Part shown: in pieces, positions 50,173 to 60,805 of the stretch | Layout: every line of letters starts with the position of its first letter | Position numbering within the stretch: position 1 is the stretch's first letter | Origin: Stagonosporopsis chrysanthemi | Lineage: Eukaryota; Ascomycota; Dothideomycetes; Pleosporales; Didymellaceae | Direction: 5' to 3' | Assembly: GCA_022560025.1 (NCBI GenBank) | Contig: JAFISE010000126.1 | Location: forward strand, 23,124-87,123 | Length of the DNA: 64,000 nt | Program-made: the position numbers and the translations under genes | Notes under the pieces: generated by a model | Database searches by the model: none | What the model saw: the letters and a program-made list of their open reading frames with translations, nothing else | Told to the model about the DNA's origin: nothing

Positions 50173-51794
50173 ATGGCGCCTGCTCCAGAGACAACAATAC
50201 CACGAGACAGGTGGTGGAAGGTCAAGTGGTTTTCAGATGATGACACCAAGGAGGATCGCAAATTCATCTCCAAGATTGACATGCTCCTAGTCCCCTACTC
50301 GGTCTTGGGGTACTGGGTCAAGTATATTGACCAATCGAACCTGAACAACGCTTATGTTGCTGGCATGAAAGAAGACCTCGGGTTCCATGGCAACGAACTG
50401 GTGCAGCTACAGACGCTCTTCACTCTTGGATCTGTCCTTGGCCAGATTCCGTTTCTGTAGGTAGTCGTCGGCACGAACCATTTGACAGATGTCTGACCAA
50501 AAACTAGCTTCATCATGACCTATGTACCAATCCATTGGTTGATACCCGCATGTGACATCGCTTGGGGCGTCTTCACACTCTTGCAATTCCGTGTCAACAC
50601 ATATGCTGAGCTAGCTGCATACCGCTTCTTGATTGGCTGGTTTGAGGCAGCATTTTTTCCAGCTATGCACTACGTCTTTGGGTCTTGGTACCGTGGCCAC
50701 GAAATTGCTCGTCGGGGTGGAATCTTCTACACTGGGCTCGGTCTTGGTACTCTGACTGCAGGTCTTATTCAAGCTGGAGCATCTCAGCGTCTTGAAGGTG
50801 TCCACGGTACGTATCGCAACCCCTAACTAGGCCTCTGAAGGAAACTGACAAGCGATCAGGACTCGAAGGATGGCGATGGATGTACATCATCTGCGCAATC
50901 ATCACCATTCCTGTCGGCATCATCGGTTACTTCGTCCTCCCCGGAACTGTCGACCAGCCCAACCGGTGGTGTATCAATGACAAGGATGTCACAATCGCCC
51001 GGGTGCGTCTCGAAAAGCATGGTCACGTTACCAAAGGAAAGATGAAGTTCGGTCATATCAAAAACACATTGCTCGGCTTTCGGTTCTGGACTGTCGTTGT
51101 CACTGATGTGCTCTTTTGGAATGCTGGTATCCATAAAAGCACGGCTTCGTTTCTGCTCTGGATCAAGTCCATTGCGCCGGGCAGATTCAGCATCGCAAAG
51201 GTCAATGAACTAGGTACAATAGCCCCTGCTCTGGGTATCGGATACACACTGTTTGCGTGTTTTGCTTCAGACATGTATCTTGGGCCTGCATGGGCCATCA
51301 CTATGTGTTCGGTCTTCAATGTTGTTGGTCTTGCAGTCTTGACGGTATGGACGGTCCCGGAAGGTGCACTGTGGTTCGGGTTTGCCACAATGTACTGGTC
51401 GAACGCACTGTCAAGTGTCTTCCACGGCTGGGTCAACAACTTGCTGCGCGACAGTCCCGAGGAGCGAAGCTTCACACTGGTACTCATCAATTTGCTCTCG
51501 CAATCATCGACGGCTTGGACACCATTGCTGACGTTTCCCACCGTGGACGCACCTCGATATCGCAAAGGCTTCTCGTTCTGTCTTGGGTGCGCGGTCGCGC
51601 TGATTGTCTTCACGTGGATCATGCACTACTGCCTCAAGCGTGATGCTAGACAAGCGAAAGGGCCGGCAGACGTGGAAACAGACATTGGCCATGAGGTCAG
51701 GACTACAGTGTCGAGCGAGCGAGACAATAAGGCACCCAAGACTGATGTGTCTGAAAATGGCGTCCTTTCAACGGCAGGTGATCGCAAAATTTAG
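50173..51794 (+). CDS. MFS permease of the DAL5/anion:cation symporter family, Liz1/Fen2 (pantothenate)-like
   Basis: Exons are 50173-50456, 50508-50806 and 50860-51794, with introns of 51 and 53 bp, giving 505 residues. The family block KIDMLLVPYSVLGYWVKYID, then QSNLNNAYVAGMKEDLG and LVQLQTLFTLGSVLGQIPF, is close to yeast Fen2 and fission yeast Liz1 pantothenate transporters. Helix 4-5 landmarks are AAYRFLIGWFEAAFFPAMHY and VFGSWYRGHEIARR. The central loop and helices 7-12 follow, including GHIKNTLLGFRFW and WVNNLLRDSPEERSFTLVL. The C-terminal tail is hydrophilic. Uptake of pantothenate or a related organic anion is likely, but substrates vary in this family. It is the last intact gene before the transposon block. 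Confidence 0.9.
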
Positions 51795-52810
51795 TCATCT
51801 CAGATCCTTTGGTAGGATCTTGTACAGACCAGATGACAGTGATGCTGACTAGCTTCGTGTTGTTTAGAGATTGATTGCCGAGAAATATTGCATATTGGTC
51901 AACTACGCTTGTTGTATTTAACGTATGTTATAAGCGAGTGACGCGTACAAGCGAGCGACGCACCCCACCAACTTTGCGCGCCTCTACACGCGTATATCTC
52001 AACTACCTTATAAGACAATATATAGATATTAATAGAGTAGATTAAGCAGTATCTAAAGTATCTTTCTTACACGTACAAGAGTTATATCTAGTTTCTCTGC
52101 ACTTCTTACAGCGCGCAAGAGCCTAGCAGCTTACGCCTAATTGCTCTTCTCCTTAACGCTGCTCACAAGCAATCTGCTAATTAGCCTTACCTTAAGTAAG
52201 TAGATCCTCTCTAGCTCTCTTTGTTAAGACTCTACACTGCTGTATACGCTTTTTTTTATACTGTTTACGCACTAATACTACTTTATTAGCCTTCTTAAAG
52301 CTAGCAATTTAATTGCATATTAACTTAGCTAAGAGTATTATTACCTTAGTGCTCTTCTTAAGCTAATTAATTACTTTAATAATAGAAGAAAGTTATAAGC
52401 TCTTATATTAGCACGTATACTTATATATTAAAGTTAATTAAGCCTTAAGTTTGTATATATTGCTTAGTGTACGCGCTTTCTAGAGTGCCTCTAGCAGAGT
52501 ACCTAGAGTAGGTATATATAGTTGCACGTTAAGCTTTAATAGAATAGTATCTAGCTAGAGAAGTACAAGGCCTGTGCCTTAAAAAGCTAAGTAGATATCA
52601 GCTAAAGTAAATAATTAATTATATACTACCTTAAAGGCTAGTAGAAACTTAAGCTGAATAATATAATTAATATAGTAGTAGATAAAGCTCTAAATCTTAT
52701 AGCTATATATACACTTTAATAGTAAGAAGTAGCTAATATTAAGTAGCTATAGTAGGTAGAATAAGTAAAGTAGTAAACAAGGTATATAGATATTATTTTT
52801 CTTACAAAGC
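51795..52810. other. Transition to AT-rich, stop-rich DNA; relic repeat
   Basis: Normal composition ends near 51990. From there the sequence is dominated by TA-rich words and stops in all frames, as expected for old RIP-mutated repeats. A short imperfect direct repeat (AAGCGAGTGACGC and AAGCGAGCGACGC) lies near 51934-51963. No gene was recognised. The complete chromovirus inserted into this relic. Confidence 0.5.
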
Positions 52811-52815
52811 TCTTA
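52811..52815. repeat. Target-site duplication, left copy (TCTTA)
   Basis: The five bases TCTTA directly before the 5' LTR are repeated exactly after the 3' LTR at 60050-60054. Confidence 0.9.
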
Positions 52816-53093
52816 TGTAAGAACAAGCTAAGTTCTTTAAGCCTATCTTACATTACCTAACAACTACCCAACTTAGATCTGTCTTCTAACTGCTTCTTAG
52901 TACAGTCTTCTCTAAGCTTCTAGGTATAAGAGGGGAAGCCTCTACAGAGTTTAGATAGATAGTTTTAAAGTATCCTTTTGTACAAGACCTATAGGAATAG
53001 AGATCTAGTCCTGCAGTTTATCTTAGTGCTCCTATACACTTTGTAGCAGATACTTATGCAATTTAGACCTCTCTAGTATCCTGCGTTAATACA
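52816..53093 (+). repeat. 5' LTR of the complete chromovirus
   Basis: 278 bp, TG...CA. Compared with the 3' LTR it differs at about 17 positions, all transitions, with no insertions or deletions. Confidence 0.95.
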
Positions 53094-54407
53094 TTATACT
53101 TTAAAACTTGTCCTAGCTAGTAATAGCCTTATAATAATATTGCTACAGTTTGTTAAGTTATTTGCATAAGCGCAGCTAGAGTATTACGCCTAAACTAAAC
53201 AAGTCCTTAAATTGTTTATACAACAGTTAGGATACTAGAGATCTCTTAACAACTAAAGCCTATAGGTTTAGAACTTCCTGCAACTTACTGCTCTAAGATT
53301 AACTTTAGAAAAGCTGTGTTAGATTGCGCTAAAATAGACACTTAGAGACTATTAATAACCTACCTAATTTAGATACAACCCTAATATTAGGCACTACTAC
53401 AGGACCTACTACTTAGTTCTAGAACTAATTAGGGATTAGACGCCCCTAAGGCCCTGCATTAGCACAACTGTCCCCTGCTAACAACAGATCTAATTCAGAG
53501 CTATCCTACTACAATCCCTTAGAAGAGATAGCTTAACTGCAGCAGGAACTTGCTTAGTTACGTGCTAGTCTTGCTCTAGCAGATTGCCCCCTACCTACAA
53601 CAGAAACACTACTAATAGATGTACTACATTAATCTACTATAAAGTAGCTATTAGAAGCTAGCTTAGTACTTATAGTACGCAAGAAGCTCTCTAAAAGGAC
53701 CCCTAATATTAAGGTTCTTATAAATAGAAGTAACTTTACCTTTTAGTAATAGTGTGCCTCTATTTAAGACTAACTTAATATTAATACAGACTACTATTAG
53801 AGTGTACGTGCCTGTATAGCTCTTGTCTAGGGTTATACCTCTAGATTAGCTAAAGAATACTTAGAACCTTAGTACCTCTCTAACAATAAGACAGATTACT
53901 TTTACACTGCAGAAGAGATAATCACGCTCCTTAAGACATACTTTGTTACTAGGAACAAGCAGGCAGAAAGCTAAGCAGCCTTTAATTAACTCTAAATAGA
54001 GAAATCAGAAGCTTTCTCTGCTTTTAAGAGCTACTTCCTTAGTATAGCTATTAAAGGAAAAGTACTCTAATTAGAATAGTTTTACTATATATAGACTAAA
54101 ATCTCCCTAAGTATTTAAGTACCTAATCTAGGCTTTAAGCAGTAATAGCATAATTCCTTCTCTTAAATAGTAGAACACCTAACTGCCTATAATATAGAAA
54201 GGAGGAACAACTCTACTGTGCTGCTATCTCTAGTTTTGCAACCCCTAAGATTAACAAGAGCCTACTAGTTAGATGCAAAACAGAGCTCTGTTACAACAGG
54301 TTAACAAGATTACCCCTCTCTTAGCTAATCTACTTACTTTGCCTAGAGTACCCCTGTGCCCTGCTAACCCTCTAACACACCTGCACCTAAAAAGGATATA
54401 ACTCTAA

Positions 54408-54460
54408 GAGCTTGCTACAACTACAGGAAGCTAGGACACTTTACTAAGGATTGCACAGTA
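54408..54460 (+). pseudogene. Gag zinc-knuckle remnant
   Basis: The frame reads CYNYRKLGHFTKDC, a CCHC knuckle in which the second Cys is now Tyr (TAC), a G-to-A change. The upstream region from about 53.7 kb is Gag-like but too damaged to delimit. Confidence 0.8.
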
Positions 54461-55539
54461 CTCTGCGTGCGCAAAATTAAGGTAGAATAGGAAGACTTTG
54501 TTAACACTAAAGAAGACTTTAACAAGACTAATACAATCCCTATAGGAAATAGTCCTACCTAAGAAGATTACTTTACTTAGGCCTAAACTAATATAATCTA
54601 TCTAATCTCTTACTGTCTTATTTGTTTAGCAGTCTTTATTTCCTTACCTCTACTATTCTTTGTAACTAAGAGCTTAGTGTTTAACTCTACTCCTTAGTTA
54701 ACACTAGTGCCTAAGGATTTTTGTTTTTAAACTCTAATATTGCACATTCTATCTTTACTTTACTTTATAAACCTATCTAAAAGCTACTCTTCTTAGTCTA
54801 GGTTAAAGGTTTCTAGGATTAAATTACCTCCCCTGTGACCTAGTACATACAGTTACACCTTGTAGTTAATAGCTAGAAGGTGTACAACTGCCCTTTTATT
54901 ATTGTAGACTTTAGATTGCAGGATTACATTATTAGAATTAAATAGCTTAAGCACTTTAAGCTGTAACTTAATACAGATAGGTCTTAGTTAATATAGCCTG
55001 CTAAATACCCTTAATTATACAATCCTGCGCTGCCCCTATTAATAACTTTACAACAACCCCTTAGGGAAGGCAAAGCCTAACAAGACATAGAGTAACAGGA
55101 TGCTCTATAGGAACAAGATAAGTATTAGCAATAACACAGCCCTAGTACTACTGTTTAACGCATAAGAGGCATATTAAAGTTACCTAAGTTTTGTTTGTAA
55201 CCCCTAGTGCTACCTAACAAAGTAGTAAACACCTCTGTAACTAGTCTAACTAAGGTTGCTACTATTACTGTGCTCTTAGCCAACGCTTTCTACTTCTTAA
55301 TAAAGAAACTGCAAAACAAGTTCTTTACAACTAGTCTGTATAAGATTACTTGTATTATAGAGGAGAAGCGCAACTAAGATAACTCTAAAAACGCCTAACT
55401 AATTTAGGAACACTTGCTAGCCTAGTACTCTTAGTATGCTAATGTGTTTAGCAAGACAGAAGCTGAAAGCCTTCTAGATTACTGCCCTTACGACTACAAG
55501 ATTGTTCTAGAAGAACCTTTGCCTAACTACTATTCCCCT

Positions 55540-56760
55540 TTGTACAAACAGAACCTTAAAGAACTTAAGGCAACTAAGAAGTTTGTGCAGGATTAACTCT
55601 GACATAGTTAGATTAAACACAGCTAAAGCCTATTTGCATTACCTGTGCTGTGTGTATAAAAACTAAATAGAAGCCTGCGTATCTGTGTAGACTATTGCAA
55701 ATTAAATAATTTAACTTGCAAAGACTCTTATCTAATACTCTACATAGACAACCTGCTTACACAACTATCTAAGGCAAAGATATTTACAAAGTTTAACATT
55801 TAATTAGCTTTTAACTAAATCTGTATAGATCCTGCCTCTAAAGAGTACACTACATTCTAGACGCATTACAGCACATACAAGTACAAGGTCTTACTATTTA
55901 GTTTGTGCAATAGCCCTGCTATGTACTAACACTATATAAACAACGTTCTAATTGACTACTTAGATAACTTCTATATTGCTTACTTAGACAATATCCTTAT
56001 CTACTCTAAAGACGCTTAGACTTACTAGACACACGTTAAAAAGGTTCTAGAACATCTTTGCTCTGCAGGCCTGCAGGTTAATATTAAGAAAAGTAAATTC
56101 TATATAACTTGCACTTAGTACCTTAAGTACATCTTTACAAACAAAGGCATTAAGGTAGATCCTAAGAAAGTACAGGTTTTAGCAGACTAGAAGCTACCTA
56201 TAACTATAACAGGTGTAAAATTGTTCTTAGGCTTTACTAGTTTCTATTAACAATTTGTGCCTAAGTTCTCTTAGGTAGCAAAACCTTTGATTATGTTGCA
56301 GAGTCTGTTAAATACCTTTAAATAGACTCTAGACTGCTAGGCCAGCTTTGAGAAGCTTAAACAGAGTCTATTAGCTATCCTAACACTGTGCTACTTTAAC
56401 CTAGACCTTAAAACAAAGCTTAAGACTAATGTATTAGATAGAGTAGTAGCTAGCATTATGTCTTAGAAACACGCAGACGACTGCTAGTACCCTACAGCGT
56501 TCTACAGCTGTTCCCTATTAGGTTTAGAGCTTAACTAGGAGATCTATAACAAAGAGCTCTTTGCTATCCTTTAGGCCTTTAACAAGTAGAGAGCAGAGCT
56601 AACGTCTACGCTGAATCAGATCTGTGTCTACTCTGACTACTGTTCCCTAGAATATTTCATGACCACCAAAGTCTTGAATGCCTAACAAGCTAGGTGGGCA
56701 GAGGCACTTGCTCTGTTTAACTTCTGAATTAAGTACACCCTAGGGAAGAACAATAAGAGG
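55540..56760 (+). pseudogene. Reverse transcriptase and RNase H remnant
   Basis: Recognisable RT pieces include RICVDYCKLNNLTCKD, YKVLLFSLCNSPAMY and AYLDNILIYSKDA, where the catalytic YLDD box (55981-55992) has become YLDN. After SFYQQF-like and EKLKQSLLAI pieces, RNase H landmarks follow (NKELFAIL, then FMTTKVLNA near 56660). Stops interrupt every 10-25 codons. Confidence 0.85.
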
Positions 56761-56849
56761 GCTAATATTCTTAGTTAAAGGGAGCAAGACCTAGCCAACC
56801 TTAAGACAGCTTAGGAGGATAATCGCTCCTAAGTGATTTTAGGTCCCTA

Positions 56850-58100
56850 ACAACTCTACAACTGTATTAACTCTGATCTTGCCTAAGTCTATCTTTTGCA
56901 TTCCTTAGTACACGCTATCTGCACCTTGCAGCTAGAGATACAGTTAGACTCCTTAGAACTAATTAAAGCTGTGCTGCAACACAATCACCAGGCCTTTAAG
57001 AAAGAGCAAAAATCTCTAACCCCTAGTTATTAGATCTATAACAGTCTGCTCCTATATTAAGATTAGTTGTGCGTAGCCTTAGACTCCTTGTTGTGCACGC
57101 GCCTTATCTGAGAAGCCTACAACTAAGTATCTACTGCTTACCTAAGCGCAAAGAAAACTTACTAGCTACTGTCCTAACAGTATTACTAGCAAGGCATAGG
57201 CGCTAGCTGTAAACAATATGTGCAAAATTATATCTCTTGTTACTGTAGTTATCTAAAACAGACCTAACTCTGCAGGTACCTGCACCTGTTGCCTATCCCT
57301 AATTGACCTATGCAGCACCTGTGCATAGATTTTAAGGATTTTCTAAAGGACAAAGCTAGATACAATTAGATACTTGTTATTATTAACTGTTTAACAAAAC
57401 AAGCAATCACAATCCTGTGCTACAAGACAACAACTGCACAAAAGATAGCCTCCTTGTTTATCTAATAGGTCTATTGTTTTAGTTATACCTCTAAGTTAAT
57501 AGTGTCTAATTGTAGACCCTAGTTTGTGTCCTGTTTCTAGTCTAAGTTCTGTCATATTATTAGCGCCAAAGTCAAGCTTTCTACTACCTACTATAAGGAA
57601 ACTAACAGCTAAACAGAGATTATAAACAAGTACATTAACTAGTAGCTATGACTGTTTGTAACGTACTATTAAGATAACTAGTCTAAATTGCTACTGCTTA
57701 TTAACTGCGCACAGCTTACTTTACCTTATTCTAGCATTAGAATAACTCCCTATTAAGTATTGTTTAGAAGCAAACCTAGACAGAGCTGGCAGTAGAATAG
57801 ACCTAATACAGATACGACTCCTTGTAACAACCTAAACTACTAAGATACACTTGCTCTAGTAACCTGCATGCACTAAGCTTAGAAGGTAGCCAAAGAAAAC
57901 ATAGAAAAGGCGCAGCTGCAAATAAGAGCTACTAAGGACAAGCACTGTAGTCTAGTTAACTAGGCAGTAGGTAATAAAGTATACTTGTTAACTAAGAACT
58001 TAGCTGTTAAGCGTCTTAGCTAAAAGCTATCTAACCTATAGAAAGGTCTGTTTAAAGTTCTTAAGCAAGTTAGTTATTTATAGTGTTTAAAACTTCCTTC
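56850..58100 (+). pseudogene. Integrase remnant
   Basis: An HHCC-like region around 57110-57250 keeps CKQYVQNYISCYCSYLKQT with its paired cysteines. The core keeps LCIDFKDF (first Asp). The second Asp block near 57500-57530 reads VSNCRP then a stop, so Asp has become Asn. YYKETN is near 57590. The family's DDE triad is therefore incomplete. Confidence 0.8.
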
Positions 58101-58189
58101 TAGTTTACAAATTCACAACGTCTTTGCCCTAGATATGCTCTGCAAAGACTTAGCAGACCCTCTACCTAGACAAGAAGCCCTAAAACCCT

Positions 58190-58400
58190 TAGGTGTCCTA
58201 ATCTAAAGAGTTGAGGAATAGGAAGTGCATAAGATACTAGCAAGCAAGCTCTTCTAACAACGTTTAAAGTACTGTGTAAGCTAAGTAGGACATAACCCTA
58301 ACTCTACCTAGTACCTAGCAGAAAACTTTAAGAACACTCTCTACAAGCTAAGAGCGTTTTATAATAAGTATCTGCAATTACTAGGTCCCTTAAAGTAGTT
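58190..58400 (+). pseudogene. Integrase C-terminal chromodomain remnant
   Basis: The frame keeps VEE, EVHKILASKLF, RLKYCVS, GHNPNST, YLAENFKN and KLRAFYNKY, with stops where aromatic residues are expected. That is the spacing of a chromodomain followed by the LxxFHxxYP tail common in chromoviruses. Such domains direct insertion into particular chromatin. Confidence 0.75.
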
Positions 58401-58557
58401 ACTAAATTAGATTAAATCCTAGGAAGAAAACAGCTAGTAACAGTTTAAGTAAGCACGTTATAAATTTAAAAGACAAAGAAAATCTAGACTACTCTAAACA
58501 CCTACTAACCTAGCTAAGTAACAAAGGAAAACGTCTACCCTACTGTACAGGTGGTAA

Positions 58558-59100
58558 TTAAGCTAGAGCCTTACTAACGTTGCTTATCTCCTCCTCAGCG
58601 TCTACTATAGGAGTATCCAAAGGAAGCTGAGCCTTCTCAGGCACAGTTTGCGTAGGACCCTTGCCCCTAGTGCTCTGCTGTAGAGCCTCAACTACTAGAG
58701 CCTGCAGGGATACCACAGCCTGCCTGAGCTCTGCTACCTCATCCTGCAGGGACCTTACCTGTACAGTGAGCGCTCCTATTGCCTCTATCAAGGCCTAATT
58801 AGTAACAGGCTAGACGTAGTACTAATAGAGTAACACGTCAGCAGCTGACACCTCTTTAAGCTGCGCAGTTGCTACCTGCACTACACTTGCTAAGGCATAG
58901 GCTGACTAACAGAGGTTATCCTAAGCAGTCTTACAAACAGCCTGCGCAGCTGTTGCCTCTAGCTCTCCTAACTCCCTACTTTCCTCTGCTGTAGCCTCTT
59001 CCTACGCAACAAGGTTGCTCTAAAAAGCATTATACTTAGGTCTGACGTAAATTAGCACTTATTTAAAAGTTAGCCTAAGGACTAATAAGAGGAGAGTAAT
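58558..59100 (-). pseudogene. Antisense coding-like region downstream of pol in the chromovirus
   Basis: A 77-codon frame open on the minus strand (58791-58558) contains ALTVQVRSLQDEVAEL followed by RQAVVSLQALVVEAL, a likely coiled coil. Upstream in the same minus-strand frame, coding-like sequence continues to about 59100 (VRPKYNAF, EATAEESRELGELEATAAQA, VATAQLKEVSAADVLLY). It is interrupted only by TAG/TAA codons, as RIP would make from Trp and Gln. This suggests a former antisense gene. The family is not recognised. Confidence 0.5.
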
Positions 59101-59149
59101 AGTAATTAAACTAGACAACACTTCTTATTCTAAAGTATACAATAAGCAC

Positions 59150-59560
59150 ACTTTAACAACAACGCCTTGTTAAAGGCGTACACTACTGTGTTCCTCTGCG
59201 CAAAGGCCTAAATTAAACAAAGGCAGATAACCTAATAGGCTACTGCAAGAGCGCTAGAAGAGACAGGTATTAGCATAGTGACTAAAAAATAAGCCTAGCA
59301 ACAGTTAGCAGCAATTAGATAAAGTTGTTTAAGGTACTTGCAGCAAGAATTAGTGTCTGTTAGAGAACAGAAACAAGCAGGGCACGCGTTGTTTACTTAA
59401 GAAGCACGCTGTAAGCAATTTAACCTAATTAGGAAGTAGATTAAACGCGTTTCTACAGTTACTACAACTTTAGTAAAAGCTACCCTGTTAGCACAGGCTC
59501 TTACAACAGCTATAAGCCTAGTAACAATCTAATTTGCCTAGTTATTGTTACTAGAGAGCT
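59150..59560 (+). pseudogene. Sense coding-like region between antisense frame and 3' LTR
   Basis: A plus-strand frame reads AYTTVFLCAKA, ATARALEETGISIVTKK, QQLAAIR, RYLQQELVSVREQKQAGHAL and IKRVSTVTTTLVKATLLAQA, interrupted only by TAA and TAG. It is basic and helical. I do not recognise it. It may be an accessory product of the element or part of an older nested insertion. Confidence 0.35.
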
Positions 59561-59757
59561 TGCCTAGGACAGATAAGTGCAGAGTAGCTAACATAGGTTG
59601 TGCAGCAAAACCTAAATAGAGGTTAACAACAGTAAAGGAAGACTAGAGTCTTAGGACAGATAGGAGTTAGATGTATTTTACGCCTTCTTAAAGTTTAAAC
59701 CTTTATAGCACAAGAATTTTCTTTACAATTTTGCAGAATTAGAGATAATCTGCCTAC

Positions 59758-59771
59758 AAGGAGGGGGGTAA
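59758..59771 (+). other. Polypurine tract
   Basis: AAGGAGGGGGGTAA stands directly before the 3' LTR, as expected for the plus-strand priming site of an LTR retrotransposon. Confidence 0.85.
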
Positions 59772-60049
59772 TGTAAGAACAAGCTAAGTTCTTTAAGCCT
59801 ATCTTATATTACCTAACAACTACCTAACTTAGATCTGTCTTCTAACTACTCCTTAGTACAGTCTTCCCTAAGCTTCTAGGTATAAGAGGGGAAGCCTCTA
59901 CAGAGTTTAGATAGATAGTTTTAAAGTATCCTTTTGTACAAGACCTATAGGAATAGAGATCTAGTCCTGTAGTTTATTCTAGTGCTCTTATACACCTCGT
60001 AGCGGATACCTATGCGATTTAGACCCCTCTAGCATCCTGCGTTGATACA
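59772..60049 (+). repeat. 3' LTR of the complete chromovirus
   Basis: 278 bp, same ends as the 5' LTR. It retains more C and G at the differing sites in its second half. Confidence 0.95.
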
Positions 60050-60054
60050 TCTTA
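60050..60054. repeat. Target-site duplication, right copy (TCTTA)
   Basis: Exact repeat of 52811-52815. Confidence 0.9.
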
Positions 60055-60527
60055 AAACTTAAGAGAGTAGTAGCTTTTATAGCTATTAAAGATAAGTAAG
60101 CAACGTATACTAAGGATATAAGTCTTTATATAAGTATTAAAGTACTTTAGCTACTCTACTCTTAGCTTGTTATTTATCTAGCTATTATTGCTAACTTTAA
60201 TTACCTAGTTGTATAGAATCTCTGCTTCCTTGTACTAAGCAGATAGATAATACTTGTAACAGGCTAGGCCTACAACTAGCGCCTTAGCACTTACATACCT
60301 TAGGATTAGACTTACTAGAGCTCTACTATAGGATTATCTTACCTTTAAAGTAGGGTATAAAAACTCTGCAAGCTAGAGCTAGAGCTTACTAAGCTCTAGC
60401 TACAGCCTTTATAAATAATAAGCTACTACACTATAGTTGATTTCTATTAAATTTATTTAGTTTATACTAGTAATAGCTCTTAGCAGCACACTCTTTATAA
60501 TTAAATTTAATTATCTACTCTTATTAG
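60055..60527. other. AT-rich relic between the two chromoviruses
   Basis: The sequence continues the repeat into which the first element inserted. It contains a TATA-like box (GGGTATAAAAACTC near 60355) and, just after it, a perfect 11-bp inverted repeat with one spacer base (60378-60400, arms GCTAGAGCTTA and TAAGCTCTAGC). No protein trace was seen. Confidence 0.4.
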
Positions 60528-60805
60528 TGTAAGAACAAGCCTAGTTCTTTAAGCCTACCTTATACTACCTAACAACTAAATAACTTAGATCTATCTTCTA
60601 ATTATTTCTTAGTATAGTCTTTTCTAAGCTTCTAGGTATAAGAAGAGAAGTCTCTATAGAGTTTAGATAGATAGTTTTAAAGTATTCTTTTGTACAAGAC
60701 CTATAAGAATAGAGGTCTAGTTTTATAGTTTATCTAAGTACTTCTATATACTTTGTAGTAGATACCTATACCTTTTAGACTTCTTTAGTATTCTGTATTA
60801 TTATA
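60528..60805 (+). repeat. 5' LTR of the second chromovirus copy
   Basis: 278 bp, aligned end to end with the LTRs of the first copy. The terminal ATACA of the first copy reads TTATA here, which includes a C-to-T loss of the canonical end. Confidence 0.9.

Larger units (their letters stand above)
52816..60049 (+). mobile_element. Complete RIP-mutated Ty3/Gypsy chromovirus
   Basis: The element is 7234 bp. It has 278-bp LTRs starting TGTAAGAACAAGC and ending ATACA, a matching 5-bp target duplication, and a purine tract just before the 3' LTR. The internal region keeps the order Gag zinc knuckle, reverse transcriptase, RNase H, integrase, chromodomain. That is the Ty3/Gypsy order, with the C-terminal chromodomain that defines chromoviruses. 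Every reading frame is broken by many stops, nearly all TAG or TAA where related proteins have Trp or Gln. Several catalytic Asp codons now read Asn, which is the C-to-T/G-to-A pattern of RIP. It is not able to move by itself. It sits in the same orientation as the second element to the right. Confidence 0.95.
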
